64,000 bases of DNA from an uncultured Clostridia bacterium (GTDB taxonomy: Bacteria > Bacillota > Clostridia > Monoglobales > Monoglobaceae), in the NCBI GenBank assembly GCA_934454115.1, contig CAKSFQ010000008.1, positions 1-64,000 of the forward strand, given 5' to 3'. The position numbers and the translations under genes were made by a program. Each line of letters begins with the position of its first letter. Positions within the stretch are counted from its first letter, which is position 1. Positions 16,745-26,863 of the stretch are shown here, piece by piece. A model generated the notes under the pieces. That model was not told the origin of the DNA, ran no database searches, and saw only the letters and a program-made list of their open reading frames with translations.

Positions 16745-16860
16745 ATTCGATCAAAAAGAGGAAATCGGCAAACGGTGTCGAATTTATATACTTTGAGAGC
16801 AGATCATGCCGCACAAAGCACGAAAAACCGCTTTGTCGGCTTTGATAGGGAGGTGAGGGC

Positions 16861-18690
16861 ATGGCGCAGAATTTTCAGGACTTTAAGCAAGAGGTTTTGG
16901 AAAAAAACGAACTGGTGGAGCTTGTCTCCGAATATGCAAAGCTAAAACGCGTCGGTTCGCGCTATGCGGCGCTTTGCCCCTTTCATAACGACAAAAAATC
17001 ACCCTCCCTTTCCATCTCGCCGGAAAAGCAGCTGTTTTACTGTTTTGGCTGCGGCGCAAGCGGCAACGCGATTGATTTTATCATGCGGATTGAAAATCTG
17101 GATTTTCAAGACGCCCTAAAATATCTGGCTGACCGCGCGCACGTTCCGATTCCGGAATTCGGCTCTTTGGAAGATCAAAAAAAACGCGCCGCTGCGGCTG
17201 ATAAGCGGCAGCGCATTTGTGAAATCAATGCCGCAGCCGCACGCTATTTTTTCGAAAACCTGGCAACCCCCAAGGGAGAGTCGGCCTACCAGTACCTGAA
17301 AAAGCGCGGTATCACCAATGCCACGATCAAAAAATTCGGGCTGGGCTTTGCCCCGGAGGGCTGGTCCAATCTGCTGGATTACCTAACAAAAAAAGGATAT
17401 AAGGCGCATGAGGTCTATGAGGCCGGGCTTGCCAAATCGCGGGAGAACGGATCCTATTACGATGTCTTTCATGACGGACGGGTCATTTTTCCGATCATCA
17501 ACGCCCATGGCGCAATCATCGGCTTTGGCGGCCGTGTAATGACGGGCGACGGGAGCGGCGCAAAGTACCTGAACTCGCCGGAGACCGTGGTCTTTAAGAA
17601 AAAAGAGAACCTGTTTGGGTTAAACCTTGCAAAAAACGATCGGTCCGGCGTCATGCTTTTGATGGAAGGCTACATGGACGTCATCTCGCTGCATCAGGCC
17701 GGGATCGGCAATGCGGTCGCATCGCTTGGCACCGCGTTCACACCGGAACAAGCTCGGCTTTTAAAGAAGTACGCCCAAAGGGCGGTGCTTTGCTACGATG
17801 CCGATCAGGCCGGGCAAAAGGCAACGCTGCGCGCCGGGCAGATTCTGACCGATGCAGAGATAAAAACCCGCGTGCTGACCATTACCGACGGCAAGGATCC
17901 GGATGAATTTATTCAAAGCAAAGGGCCGGAGATGTTCCGGATTCTGATCGACGACGCAAAGCCGCTGTTTATGTATAGAATGGATCACCTCAAGCAAAAC
18001 TATGACCTAAAGGACACCGAGCAGGTCATCGAATTTACCGAAGCGGCAGCGGCCGTGCTTGCCGAAATCAACAAACCGACTGAACGGGAACTATACTTAA
18101 AACAGGCGGCAGCTACCGCCGGCGTGAGTGAAGAAAGCCTTCTCACACAGGTAAACGTCCTGCTGCGAAAAAAGGATGCCATGCATCGACGCCGCGCAGA
18201 ACGGGAAGACAGGCAAAGCTTTGAGCGGCGCACCGGCGGACGGCGCGATTTGAAAAAAATGGGAATCTGTAACGCAGAAAGCCTTCTTTTAAATCTGATG
18301 ACAGAGGGTCATATTCTGCGAAAGGTCAAGGCATCCGGACTTTGCGCCGGGGACTTTTCTGAGGGGGCCCACCGGCAGCTGGCTGAAGCGCTTTGGGCAG
18401 AGGACGACCGTCAGAACGTTGATGTTCATGCACTTTTGGCAAAGCTTACGCCGGATGCGGCAAGCGCCGTGACCGCCATCTTGATGGATGATAAAAATAT
18501 TGTACACAAAGATCAGGCCTATCAGCAGCCGCTTTCCACCTTGCTTTTTGAAAAAGCAAGGAAAAATGAGGAACGGCTGATGCAGTCCGGCGCCGATTTA
18601 AAAGAGCTGGACAAGCTGGTTCGGAAGAACAACATAAAGCGAACAGGGGGAACAAACCGTGGAGAAAGAGAAGAAACCGATAACCAATAA
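16861..18690 (+). CDS. dnaG: DNA primase
   Basis: 609 residues. The N-terminal CHC2 zinc finger is CPFH...CFGCG. The TOPRIM core has [14 protein letters not shown] and the [10 protein letters not shown] metal site. A C-terminal helical region that binds DnaB helicase follows. It makes RNA primers at the replication fork. GGGAGGTGAGGGC precedes the ATG. The last 32 bases overlap rpoD, the tight dnaG-rpoD arrangement of the macromolecular synthesis operon. Confidence 0.97.
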   Translation: MAQNFQDFKQEVLEKNELVELVSEYAKLKRVGSRYAALCPFHNDKKSPSLSISPEKQLFYCFGCGASGNAIDFIMRIENLDFQDALKYLADRAHVPIPEFGSLEDQKKRAAAADKRQRICEINAAAARYFFENLATPKGESAYQYLKKRGITNATIKKFGLGFAPEGWSNLLDYLTKKGYKAHEVYEAGLAKSRENGSYYDVFHDGRVIFPIINAHGAIIGFGGRVMTGDGSGAKYLNSPETVVFKKKENLFGLNLAKNDRSGVMLLMEGYMDVISLHQAGIGNAVASLGTAFTPEQARLLKKYAQRAVLCYDADQAGQKATLRAGQILTDAEIKTRVLTITDGKDPDEFIQSKGPEMFRILIDDAKPLFMYRMDHLKQNYDLKDTEQVIEFTEAAAAVLAEINKPTERELYLKQAAATAGVSEESLLTQVNVLLRKKDAMHRRRAEREDRQSFERRTGGRRDLKKMGICNAESLLLNLMTEGHILRKVKASGLCAGDFSEGAHRQLAEALWAEDDRQNVDVHALLAKLTPDAASAVTAILMDDKNIVHKDQAYQQPLSTLLFEKARKNEERLMQSGADLKELDKLVRKNNIKRTGGTNRGEREETDNQ

Positions 18691-19762
18691 AAAAGCATTG
18701 CTGCAGCAGCTTTTGGAAGAGGGAAAAAAGAAAGGCGTTTTGGATTACAAAGAAATCAGCGACAGGATGGAAGAACTGGAGCTGGACGCCACCCAGATTG
18801 ACAAAATGTATGAATATCTGGAAAAGCATGGCGTAGAGATTGTCGGCAATCTGGACGAAGAGCTGGATATGCTGGAAAACGAGATTGAAATCACGCCGGA
18901 GGACTTAGACGATATGTCTGTGCCGGATGGCATCAGCATTGATGACCCGGTGCGGATGTACCTCAAGGAGATCGGCAAGGTAAGCCTGCTTTCGACTACA
19001 GAGGAGACTGAGCTTGCAAAGCGCATGGCAGAGGGCGACCGTGAGGCAAAACGCCGCCTTGCGGAAGCAAACCTCCGTTTGGTTGTCAGCATTGCAAAAC
19101 GCTATGTCGGCCGCGGCATGCTGTTTCTGGATCTGATCCAGGAGGGAAACCTGGGTCTGATTAAAGCCGTAGACAAATTTGACTATACCAAAGGCTACAA
19201 ATTCAGTACCTATGCAACCTGGTGGATTCGTCAGGCGATTACCCGCGCCATTGCCGACCAGGCAAGAACGATCCGTATTCCGGTACACATGGTAGAAACC
19301 ATCAATAAACTGGTGCGCGTTTCCAGGCAGCTGGTGCAGGAGCTTGGCCGCGATCCCCTGCCGGAAGAAATCGCCAAGGAATTAAATATCCCTGTCGATA
19401 AGGTGGGCGAGATCATGAAGATCGCCCAGGAACCCGTTTCGCTGGAAACGCCGATCGGCGAAGAAGAAGACAGTCACCTGGGCGATTTTATCCAGGATGA
19501 CGATGCCCCGGCGCCCTCCGATGCAGCAACCTTTACTCTGTTAAAGGAGCAGCTGGTCGAGGTACTCGGCACACTGACCCCTCGGGAAGAAAAGGTTCTG
19601 CGGCTGCGCTTTGGCTTAGATGACGGCCGTGCAAGAACGCTGGAGGAAGTCGGCAAAAAGTTTAACGTCACCAGAGAGCGGATTCGTCAGATTGAGGCCA
19701 AGGCGCTGCGCAAGCTGCGCCACCCCAGCCGCAGCCGCAAGCTAAAGGACTATTTGGAATAA
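18659..19762 (+). CDS. rpoD: Primary RNA polymerase sigma factor SigA/RpoD
   Basis: 367 residues, the length of Gram-positive SigA. In order: region 1.1-like N-terminus, region 1.2 ([16 protein letters not shown]), region 2 with [20 protein letters not shown] and [10 protein letters not shown], region 3, then region 4 with [20 protein letters not shown]. It is the housekeeping sigma that would read the promoters listed here. Start is GTG at 18659 inside dnaG, with GGGGGA 7 bases upstream. Confidence 0.97.
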   Translation: MEKEKKPITNKKALLQQLLEEGKKKGVLDYKEISDRMEELELDATQIDKMYEYLEKHGVEIVGNLDEELDMLENEIEITPEDLDDMSVPDGISIDDPVRMYLKEIGKVSLLSTTEETELAKRMAEGDREAKRRLAEANLRLVVSIAKRYVGRGMLFLDLIQEGNLGLIKAVDKFDYTKGYKFSTYATWWIRQAITRAIADQARTIRIPVHMVETINKLVRVSRQLVQELGRDPLPEEIAKELNIPVDKVGEIMKIAQEPVSLETPIGEEEDSHLGDFIQDDDAPAPSDAATFTLLKEQLVEVLGTLTPREEKVLRLRFGLDDGRARTLEEVGKKFNVTRERIRQIEAKALRKLRHPSRSRKLKDYLE

Positions 19763-19786
19763 GTACATCTTCCCTCTGTGTAAATC

Positions 19787-19836
19787 AAAAGGATTGCAGC
19801 AAACGATGCGATGCATCATTCGCTGCAATCCTTTTT
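19787..19836. terminator. Bidirectional terminator between rpoD and dacF
   Basis: AAAAGGATTGCAGC pairs with GCTGCAATCCTTTTT around a 21-base loop that itself contains a GATGCATC dyad. Flanking T and A tracts allow use by both convergent genes. Confidence 0.8.
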
Positions 19837-19850
19837 CTCTTTCTTCTTTT

Positions 19851-21083
19851 CTATCTTGTGACAACCACAGCTGTTTTCTCTTTGGAAAACACCCATCCGA
19901 GATACGAGAGCTCCTTGATATCCATTGCCGCCTTTTTTTCGATGTCATAAGCAGTCAACGTAAAGATGCCATAATCCTCCGCATTTTGTTTCAGCAAAAT
20001 ATTGACCGCTTTTGATGGGGTAAAGGCCGCATCCGCCGCCGTCACCGTCACATCATCGGGCAGCGGTGTCTCCTTTTGGTTGATAACCTCCAGCGTATTG
20101 GTCTGCGCGTCATAGCTGACGTCAAAGCCATAGCTGCGCAAATCCTCTACCCGTATGAAATAAGCGCCATCCTTTATAAATCCGGCAATCGGCAAATCGT
20201 TAACGTAAAAAACGCTGCCGTTCGCCATCGAGGCCGGCGCCGCCTGCGGCTTGCTCTCCGGTTTTGAAAACGCATAGTCCAGCATCGCAATACTGTCGAT
20301 AAACCGCGCATCCGAGTACGGCGCCCCCATCACCACCGATATCATCCGCGTACCGTCCCGCTCCGCAACCCCGGTAAAGCAGGCGCCGGCAGCCGATGTT
20401 GTCCCGGTTTTCAATCCCACAATTCCGGAATACGCATATGGCTTTCCGGGCAGCATTTTATTGGTCGGATAGTAATTTTGTCCCCTAAAATTCAGCGATG
20501 TCATCGACGAATATCCAAGACAGTCCGGGTAGTCGCAAACCAGACGGTTGGCAATGGTCGCCATCGCCCTGGGCGTTACACGGTTTCGGCTGGAAACCCC
20601 GGTACAATCCTCAAAATAGGCATCAATCTGCCAGCTGTTTACAATCTGGTTCATACGGCTGACAAACCCCGTCTCGCTGCCGTACAAATAATCGCCCATT
20701 GCCATTACTGCCGCATTGGCCGACACCACAAAGAGCGCCGAGAGCAGCTCATCCACCCGATAACTCTCCCCGGCGCACAGCGTTACATTCGAGTAGCCGG
20801 GATCACGGGAATACGCCGCAAGCGCATCGCCGACCGGAATCATCGTATCCTTGGTGATTCTGCCCTGAGACAGCGCCTCATAAATGACATAGGCCGCCAT
20901 GACCTTTGTCATGCTGGCCGGCGCCATTGGCGTATCGGCTGCATAACCGTAAACCTCCTGCCCGGTATTACTGTTTAACACAAAGCCGCCCCTCGCCGTA
21001 ATGTCCAGTGCATATGCAGAAAAACCGCTGCTAAACACCATGCAGCACAAGGTGGCCGCTATCCAAATTTTGATTCGTTTCAA
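19851..21083 (-). CDS. D-alanyl-D-alanine carboxypeptidase (S11, DacF-like)
   Basis: 410 residues. A signal peptide (about 1-25) is followed by the penicillin-binding motifs SMTK (Ser57, Lys60), SAN and KTGTT. It trims the stem peptide of peptidoglycan outside the membrane. The C-terminal part has a segment (VNDLPIAGFIKDGAYFIRVE) resembling the copper-amine-oxidase-like stalk module rather than the usual PBP5 C-domain. TTG at 21083 is chosen as start: AAGGAG lies about 11 bases upstream, whereas the in-frame GTG at 21095 overlaps that site. Confidence 0.9.
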   Translation of the reverse strand: MKRIKIWIAATLCCMVFSSGFSAYALDITARGGFVLNSNTGQEVYGYAADTPMAPASMTKVMAAYVIYEALSQGRITKDTMIPVGDALAAYSRDPGYSNVTLCAGESYRVDELLSALFVVSANAAVMAMGDYLYGSETGFVSRMNQIVNSWQIDAYFEDCTGVSSRNRVTPRAMATIANRLVCDYPDCLGYSSMTSLNFRGQNYYPTNKMLPGKPYAYSGIVGLKTGTTSAAGACFTGVAERDGTRMISVVMGAPYSDARFIDSIAMLDYAFSKPESKPQAAPASMANGSVFYVNDLPIAGFIKDGAYFIRVEDLRSYGFDVSYDAQTNTLEVINQKETPLPDDVTVTAADAAFTPSKAVNILLKQNAEDYGIFTLTAYDIEKKAAMDIKELSYLGWVFSKEKTAVVVTR

Positions 21084-21123
21084 AATAAAAAGCACTCCTT
21101 AAAAAAGTTTTGCACAGTTTTTT

Positions 21124-21152
21124 ATTCTACTTCCATTTGATGAATTTGTCAA
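21124..21152 (-). promoter_or_regulatory. Sigma-A promoter of dacF-like gene
   Basis: TTGACA (21152-21147) and TAGAAT (21129-21124) on the minus strand, 17-base spacer, about 40 bases upstream of the start. Confidence 0.7.
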
Positions 21153-21217
21153 GTCCGCTGAGGGCATATTGAAGATAGAATACCGAAGATAAACGCAAAA
21201 ATTTGCCGAATTGTCTC

Positions 21218-21246
21218 TTGAAAAAGCATGGGGCTTGTGCTACAAT
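21218..21246 (+). promoter_or_regulatory. Sigma-A promoter of mgtE leader transcript
   Basis: TTGAAA at 21218-21223 and TACAAT at 21241-21246 with a 17-base spacer. The resulting leader before mgtE would be about 160 bases. Confidence 0.65.
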
Positions 21247-21285
21247 AAAAGAAACAAAAATCTTATGAAAAGGAGAGGTGATTTC

Positions 21286-21363
21286 ATGGACGCCAGCGGC
21301 GATAAAGGAAAAAAACCCGGCGGGGCAATGATTCAATCGGCGCGCATCGTCAGGCGGCCGTGA
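21286..21363 (+). CDS. Possible 25-residue leader peptide upstream of mgtE
   Basis: An ATG with a strong ribosome site (AGGAGAGG, about 8 bases upstream) opens a 25-codon frame beginning MDASGDKGKKPGG and rich in Gly, Lys and Arg. It lies wholly inside the mgtE leader RNA and ends 51 bases before mgtE. Mg2+ transporter genes are often controlled by leader RNAs or leader peptides; that it does so here is inference. No match to the M-box consensus was recognised. Confidence 0.4.
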   Translation: MDASGDKGKKPGGAMIQSARIVRRP

Positions 21364-21414
21364 ATCCACGTTGGGTTTTCTTCCGGTATGACAAAATAAA
21401 CAGGAGGTCACAGC

Positions 21415-22812
21415 ATGGAAGGAAACATCATAGAAATGGATTTGGAGCAGCTTTTGGAGGAACTCACCGCAAAGCTGCGTGAAAAACGTTTTGGAGAAGT
21501 ACGTGAAATTTTGATGACGTTAAATCCGGTCGATATCGCGCAGATTTTAACCGAGGTCGGCGAAACGGATTTAACACTGCTCTTTCGGCTTCTGCCAAAG
21601 GAGCTTGCCGCGGAAGCCTTTGTCGAAATGGACAATGATCAGCAGGAATATTTGATTTCGGCATTCAACGACCGCGAGCTGAAAGAGGTCCTGGACGAGC
21701 TGTATGTCGATGACGCCGTGGATCTGATCGAAGAGATGCCGGCCGGCGTGGTAAAGCGGATTCTGCGCCACACCAATGCCGAAATGCGCAAGGATATTAA
21801 CCAACTGCTGCGCTATCCCAAGGACAGCGCCGGCAGCATTATGACGACGGAATATGTGGACCTAAAAAAGCACATGACCGTAGCGCAGTCCTTTGAACGG
21901 ATCCGGCGGATCGGCCCGGATAAAGAGACGATTTACACCTGTTATGTCACCGATGAAAACCGCAAACTGATCGGCCTGATCTCGGTGAAGGAACTTTTGC
22001 TCGCGGACTCTTCGCAAATGATTGAAGAAATTATGGAAACCAACATCACCTATGTCAGCACGGTTGACGATCAGGAGGATGTTGCGCATATCTTTGACCG
22101 TTACGACTTTTTGGCCGTGCCGGTTGTTGACGGCGAGGGCCGTTTGGTCGGTATTGTCACGGTCGATGACGCCATTGACGTCCTTCAGGAGGAAAATACC
22201 GAGGATATCGCCAAAATGGCCGCCGTTGTCCCCAGTGAGGACAGCTATCTGAAAACCTCAGTCTTTACTCATGCCAAAAATCGGTTCTTCTGGCTCCTCT
22301 TTTTAATGTTGTCGGCCACCATTACCGGCAGTATCATTCAAAAATATGAGTCTGCCTTTATCACGATTCCGATTCTGGTCGCCTTTGTACCGATGCTCAT
22401 GGGTACCGGCGGTAACTGCAGCTCGCAGAGCTCCACTATGGTCATCCGCGGTCTGGCGCTGGGTGAGATTCGGTTTAAAGACTTTTTTAAGGTTTTTTTC
22501 AAAGAATTTCGCATTGCTTTGCTAACCGGCGGCGCCCTGGCGCTCGTCAATGCAGCGCGCGTTTACCTGATGTACGGACATAATCAGGAGGTTTTGTCTC
22601 AAGTCGGCATCGGAAGACTTGCCTTGATTTCGGGACTGAGTCTGATCGGCACGGTAACCCTGGCAAAATGCATCGGCTGTATTTTGCCGATGCTGGCAAA
22701 AAAATGCCGCTTAGACCCTGCGATTATGGCAGCGCCGCTGCTCTCAACCATACTGGACACCTGTTCGGTCTTAATCTTCTTTAATATTGCCAAGGCACTT
22801 TTGGGGCTGTAA
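21415..22812 (+). CDS. mgtE: Magnesium transporter MgtE
   Basis: 465 residues. An N-terminal superhelical domain (about 1-130) precedes two CBS domains (about 135-260, with PVVDGEGRLVGIVTVDDAIDVL). Five membrane helices follow, carrying the PMLMGTGGNCSSQSSTMVIRG-type pore signature of MgtE. The CBS part senses cytoplasmic Mg2+ and gates the pore. AGGAGG precedes the ATG. Expression is probably controlled through the leader at about 21253-21414. Confidence 0.96.
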   Translation: MEGNIIEMDLEQLLEELTAKLREKRFGEVREILMTLNPVDIAQILTEVGETDLTLLFRLLPKELAAEAFVEMDNDQQEYLISAFNDRELKEVLDELYVDDAVDLIEEMPAGVVKRILRHTNAEMRKDINQLLRYPKDSAGSIMTTEYVDLKKHMTVAQSFERIRRIGPDKETIYTCYVTDENRKLIGLISVKELLLADSSQMIEEIMETNITYVSTVDDQEDVAHIFDRYDFLAVPVVDGEGRLVGIVTVDDAIDVLQEENTEDIAKMAAVVPSEDSYLKTSVFTHAKNRFFWLLFLMLSATITGSIIQKYESAFITIPILVAFVPMLMGTGGNCSSQSSTMVIRGLALGEIRFKDFFKVFFKEFRIALLTGGALALVNAARVYLMYGHNQEVLSQVGIGRLALISGLSLIGTVTLAKCIGCILPMLAKKCRLDPAIMAAPLLSTILDTCSVLIFFNIAKALLGL

Positions 22813-22827
22813 AAGCGAGGAAAAAAT

Positions 22828-23769
22828 ATGAATCTTTTGCATTGGAAGTACGCAGTGGAAATTGCAAAATGCGGATCAATGAATAAGGCGGCGGAAAAGC
22901 TTTATATGGATCCCCCGAATCTCAGCCGCGCGATGAAGGCCTTAGAGGCCTCGATCGGCGTTACCATCTTTGACCGCAGCGCAAAGGGCATGGTTCTGAC
23001 GCCCGACGGTGAGGTGTTTATCCGCCACGCCGAAAAGATTGTACAGCAGGTTGAGGCGGTGGAACGCCTGTTTCACCAGGGGCCGGTCAGCAAGGAAAAG
23101 TTCTCGATTTCGGTACCGCGCGCCAGTTATATTGCCAATGCATTTGTCACCTTTAGCCAAAAACTCCCGAAGGAGAGCATGGCAGCGTTGTATTATAAAG
23201 AGACCAATGCCATGCAGGCCATTAAAAATATTTTAGACGAGGGCTATAAGCTGGGCATTATCCGCTACGCCGCCGTCTATGATAAATATTACAAAACCAT
23301 GCTGGATGAAAAGGGACTCGCCTATGAACTGGTTGCCAAATTTCATCATGTGCTGACCATACACAAGGATCATCCGCTTGCGCAAAAGGCGGCGGTCTCG
23401 CCCAAAGACCTTGTCCCCTATGCAGAGGTTGCCTTTGACGATCCGTTTATTCCGGCCCTCCCCTTTGCGGAGCTAAAAAAGGCGGAGCTTTTAGAGACTG
23501 CCAACCGTAGCATCTACGTTTTTGACCGCGCAAGCCGGTTTGCATTGCTGGCAGAAAACCACGATACCTTTATGTGGACAGCGCCGATTCCCGAAAAGTA
23601 TCTCAAGCACTACGGCCTGATCCAAATCGAATGCGGAAAAGAAAAACGCCGTTACAAGGACGTTCTGATCCGCCGCAAGGACTACAAGCTGTCAAGGCTC
23701 GATCATATATTTATTTCCGAATTATGCGATGCAAAGCGAAAAACCTTTGCCGAAGAAGGGAGAGTGTAG
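22828..23769 (+). CDS. LysR-family transcriptional regulator
   Basis: 313 residues. The N-terminal winged HTH has the LysR pattern (FAxIAKCGSMNKAAEKLY-like start; NLSRAMKALEASIGVTIFDRS; LTPDGEVF). The C-terminal co-inducer-binding domain is less conserved. It begins 15 bases after mgtE and is followed 4 bases later by the phosphodiesterase gene. LysR regulators are usually divergent from their targets, but here the gene lies inside a same-strand run, so the target is unclear. Confidence 0.88.
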   Translation: MNLLHWKYAVEIAKCGSMNKAAEKLYMDPPNLSRAMKALEASIGVTIFDRSAKGMVLTPDGEVFIRHAEKIVQQVEAVERLFHQGPVSKEKFSISVPRASYIANAFVTFSQKLPKESMAALYYKETNAMQAIKNILDEGYKLGIIRYAAVYDKYYKTMLDEKGLAYELVAKFHHVLTIHKDHPLAQKAAVSPKDLVPYAEVAFDDPFIPALPFAELKKAELLETANRSIYVFDRASRFALLAENHDTFMWTAPIPEKYLKHYGLIQIECGKEKRRYKDVLIRRKDYKLSRLDHIFISELCDAKRKTFAEEGRV

Positions 23770-23773
23770 CTCC

Positions 23774-24358
23774 ATGAAATGGATGATTGCATCCGATATC
23801 CACGGATCTGCCTGCTACTGCGATAAGCTCCTTACACAGTATCAAAAGGAGAGCGCCGACCGGCTTTTGCTGCTTGGCGATATTCTGTATCACGGTCCCA
23901 GAAATGACCTGCCCAGGGAGTACGCGCCAAAATCGGTGATCGCCATGCTAAATCCTCTGGCACAGGACATTCTTTGTGTACGGGGCAACTGCGATACCGA
24001 GGTCGATCAGATGGTTCTGGATTTTCCGATTCTGGCAGACTACGCAATTTTGACAGAGGGAAAAACAATGATTTTTGCAACGCACGGCCACCATTACCAT
24101 GAGGGCGCGCTGCCGCCGCTGCACAAGGGTGATATTTTGCTGCACGGCCATACGCATGTTCCTGCATGCCGCAAACACGAGACCTATCGCTATCTCAATC
24201 CCGGCTCTGTCTCCATTCCGAAAGAGGACAGTCCGCATAGCTACATGATTCTGGAAAACGGCATCTTTTTGTGGAAGGATCTTGGCGGCAACACGTATCA
24301 AACCGAGTCGATTGAAAAGCCTGCACAACCGATCAACACTGGAAGGAATCCGCAATGA
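23774..24358 (+). CDS. yfcE: YfcE/MJ0936-type metallophosphoesterase
   Basis: 194 residues. Calcineurin-like metal motifs are in order: ASDIHGS, LLGDILYHGPRN, VRGNCDTEVD, THGHHYH and LHGHTHVPA. It is a small cytoplasmic phosphodiesterase of the YfcE type. ATG 23774 has GGGAGAG about 9 bases upstream. Its stop overlaps the next start (ATGA), giving coupled translation with the MBL protein. Confidence 0.9.
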   Translation: MKWMIASDIHGSACYCDKLLTQYQKESADRLLLLGDILYHGPRNDLPREYAPKSVIAMLNPLAQDILCVRGNCDTEVDQMVLDFPILADYAILTEGKTMIFATHGHHYHEGALPPLHKGDILLHGHTHVPACRKHETYRYLNPGSVSIPKEDSPHSYMILENGIFLWKDLGGNTYQTESIEKPAQPINTGRNPQ

Positions 24359-25230
24359 AACAGGCTGTAAAAGAAAAATTTATCATCGCTATTTTATGGG
24401 TTTTCGCCGCCCTGTTTCTTGCACTCTGCATCGTATGCTTTGTCCGCTTTCGTCCCACCACGGTAAGCTTTATCGATATCGGACAGGGTGACGCCTGTCT
24501 GATCCGCGCCGGGCGCGAGGGTAACGTCCTAATTGACAGCGGCGATGAGGGTAGCGGCGCAGTTTTGAGTAATTATTTCCGACTGCAAAACATGAGGGAG
24601 CTGGACGCCGTATTTTTATCCCATTTTCACGCAGATCATGTGAGCGGCGTCATGGAGCTGATGGAGTCCGGCTTTCCGATCAAAAAGATTTATATTGCCG
24701 CATACACCGGCACGTCAGAACTGGAACCGCTCGTTCTGGGCATGGCGGAAAAGAGTAATATCCCGGTGCAACGGCTGGGCGCCGGCGAGACGGTTTCGTG
24801 CGGCGAGGCAAACTATGAGGTTCTGGCTCCCTCACGGGAGAGTGCGGACGATAATCTGAATAATTTTTCCATGGTTTTGCGTATGGAATGTAAAAATACC
24901 TCCTTTTTATTCACCGGGGATATGGAATCGGAAGCATCCTTGATTCTAACAGCAGAAAACGGCAATAAACTCCCGTGCGACGTGCTGAAGGTGCCGCATC
25001 ATGGCGGAAAATCGGCCGCACGGGAAGAACTGATTCATGCTTGTAATGCGGATTTTGCCGTTATCAGCGTTGCCGCCGACAACACCTATCACGAGCCGTC
25101 CGATGCCATGCTCTACCTTTTGCAAAAGGAGAACACCGGCATTTTCAGAACCGACCGTGACGGAACAATTGTCATGACGCTGGGCGACAGCGGCATTTTA
25201 AATGTACGAACTATGCTAGGACAAAGGTAG
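24355..25230 (+). CDS. ComEC C-terminal-like metallo-beta-lactamase-fold hydrolase, membrane anchored
   Basis: 291 residues. One N-terminal membrane segment (about 9-29) is followed by an MBL domain with FIDIGQGDACLI, SHFHADHVSGV, FTGDMESEA and VPHHGGKS. This matches the soluble C-terminal part of ComEC, but the ComEC membrane channel is absent, so it is a stand-alone extracellular hydrolase rather than a DNA-uptake channel. Substrate is unknown; a nuclease or phosphodiesterase role is possible. It is followed at once by holA, as comEC and holA often neighbour each other. Confidence 0.85.
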   Translation: MKQAVKEKFIIAILWVFAALFLALCIVCFVRFRPTTVSFIDIGQGDACLIRAGREGNVLIDSGDEGSGAVLSNYFRLQNMRELDAVFLSHFHADHVSGVMELMESGFPIKKIYIAAYTGTSELEPLVLGMAEKSNIPVQRLGAGETVSCGEANYEVLAPSRESADDNLNNFSMVLRMECKNTSFLFTGDMESEASLILTAENGNKLPCDVLKVPHHGGKSAAREELIHACNADFAVISVAADNTYHEPSDAMLYLLQKENTGIFRTDRDGTIVMTLGDSGILNVRTMLGQR

Positions 25231-25232
25231 TG

Positions 25233-26255
25233 ATGACCATGACACTGGAAAAACTCAATCAACAGATTAAAACCGGCATTTTTTTCCCGCTCTACTTCTT
25301 TTACGGCGAGGAATGCTATTTGCTGCGCCACAAGCTGGAGGCAATGAAAAAAAAGCTGATTCCGCCTGCAGTGGAGGATTTTAACTATTTTTGTTTTGAG
25401 GGGAAAAAGACGGACATTGAGGCCGTAATGGAAGCCGTTGCACAGTTTCCGCAAATGTCGGAAAAAAAACTGGTCGTTGTCAAAAACAGCGGCTTTTTCA
25501 ATCAGGCAAACAGCCGTGAATATAAACGGCTTGCCGCAGCCGCAAAAAATCTTCCGCCTTATGTCTGCCTGGTGCTAACCGAGGATCACTGGGATAAAAA
25601 GAAAGCCAAAAACATAAAATTTATCGAAGACATCGGCGGAACCTTGGAATTTTCTTATCTTACGATTCCGAAACTGGAGGCGTGGCTGGAGGATCGCTTT
25701 CGCAAATCAGAAAAGCAGATTGCCCCTAAGGAGCTTTCCTATATCATTACTCAATGCGGCACCTCTCTGGAAAAACTGGATCACGAATACGAGAAAATAC
25801 TCAATTTTTTGGGTAACCGTGACAAAGTGCAGCGCGAGGACATCGATGCGGTGGTTGATAAAACCGTAGAATGCCGCGTCTATGATATGCTGGATCATAT
25901 GACGGCCGGCTGCGGCGCCAGGGCGCAGGAACAGATGAAGTATTTCAAAGACGCCAAGGAGCAGCCCACGGTAATTTTAGGAATCATGATGGGGAAGTTA
26001 TCAGAGCTTTTGCTATGCAAGCAGCTGCGCGAATGCGGAATGACGTCCGGTGAAATCGGCGAATACTTTGATTTTCGCCGTCCTGCATTCGCTGTAAACA
26101 AAACGATTGAGGAATCCAAACGCTATCGGGAGGATTACTTGCAGCGCATGATCAAAAAGGGGCTTGGCTATGACGCCGATATCAAAAACGGCCGCATCGA
26201 CGGCTGGACGGCCGCAGAGTTGTACCTTGCAGAACTCCTAAAACGCCCGGATTAG
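25233..26255 (+). CDS. holA: DNA polymerase III subunit delta
   Basis: 340 residues. The N-terminal YFFYGEECYLLRHKL region and the helical clamp-loader fold (IAPKELSYIITQCGTSLEKLDHEYEKI-like segment, VVDKTVECRVYDMLD) are typical of HolA. It is the clamp-opening wrench of the replicative clamp loader. ATG 25233 is chosen with AAAGG upstream; another ATG lies two codons later and a GTG one codon earlier. Confidence 0.92.
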   Translation: MTMTLEKLNQQIKTGIFFPLYFFYGEECYLLRHKLEAMKKKLIPPAVEDFNYFCFEGKKTDIEAVMEAVAQFPQMSEKKLVVVKNSGFFNQANSREYKRLAAAAKNLPPYVCLVLTEDHWDKKKAKNIKFIEDIGGTLEFSYLTIPKLEAWLEDRFRKSEKQIAPKELSYIITQCGTSLEKLDHEYEKILNFLGNRDKVQREDIDAVVDKTVECRVYDMLDHMTAGCGARAQEQMKYFKDAKEQPTVILGIMMGKLSELLLCKQLRECGMTSGEIGEYFDFRRPAFAVNKTIEESKRYREDYLQRMIKKGLGYDADIKNGRIDGWTAAELYLAELLKRPD

Positions 26256-26261
26256 ATGCAG

Positions 26262-26292
26262 AAAACCACCGGTCAATGGCCGGTGGTTTTTA
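26262..26292. terminator. Terminator between holA and GNAT gene
   Basis: An 11-bp stem AAAACCACCGG / CCGGTGGTTTT with a 7-base loop, T run on the plus side and A/T flanks on the other. Confidence 0.8.
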
Positions 26293-26814
26293 TGATTTTA
26301 CCTGATAGACATATTGATAAAGCAGATCGCGAATTTCAAAAAATTCCGTCTCCTCCGCTCCGCTGCCCGATGTCATAATCAAAAGCGGAATCGCAGGGCG
26401 CCCTTCACCCAAAGACGGCTGCATATACGAATACGGGTTTAAGAAAAAGGCGTTCCGCTCGTAAAAAGCGATGCGCCGCTTAGCCATTGCGGTATTGGGC
26501 GGCTCTACTTCCAGACAAACCCGACCTTTCCCATGCGCGGTCAAATCCTTCAGCATATCAGAACCGATGCCGCCGCCGCGCAGTGCAGGATCTACCGCAA
26601 AATGCTCCAAATAGCGGAACTTGTCGAAGTCCCAAACGGCAGCAAAGGCCGAAATCCTGCCATCTTCATCGTTACTCGGTACATAGATTTGATATCTTGG
26701 ATTGTCTAAAAGCCGTTCCTGCTTTTCGCGGCTACGCCGCTCCTCCCTCGGAAAACTGCCCTTAAGCAGCGCATAAACCTTATCATACTCCGACCGGTTT
26801 AGTTTTTTAAGCAT
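26290..26814 (-). CDS. GNAT-family N-acetyltransferase
   Basis: 174 residues. The acetyl-CoA-binding motif A reads FAVDPALRGGGIGSDMLKDL (R/QxxGxG/A type). The later part with RIAFYERNAFFLNPYSYMQPSL is typical of the C-terminal half. Substrate is unknown. GGAGG precedes the ATG. It lies just downstream of RNase P RNA on the same strand. Confidence 0.82.
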   Translation of the reverse strand: MLKKLNRSEYDKVYALLKGSFPREERRSREKQERLLDNPRYQIYVPSNDEDGRISAFAAVWDFDKFRYLEHFAVDPALRGGGIGSDMLKDLTAHGKGRVCLEVEPPNTAMAKRRIAFYERNAFFLNPYSYMQPSLGEGRPAIPLLIMTSGSGAEETEFFEIRDLLYQYVYQVKS

Positions 26815-26863
26815 TTCTATCTTCCTCCGACAAAAAAGATATCAAGACCGTCTTTTTTTTGAT

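Noticed and set aside
21247..21414. M-box (Mg2+) riboswitch before mgtE
   Set aside because: I looked for the conserved GUUAGGUGAGGCUCCU-like and GACGCCAAUGGGUC-like blocks and did not find them in order; kept only as an unassigned leader.
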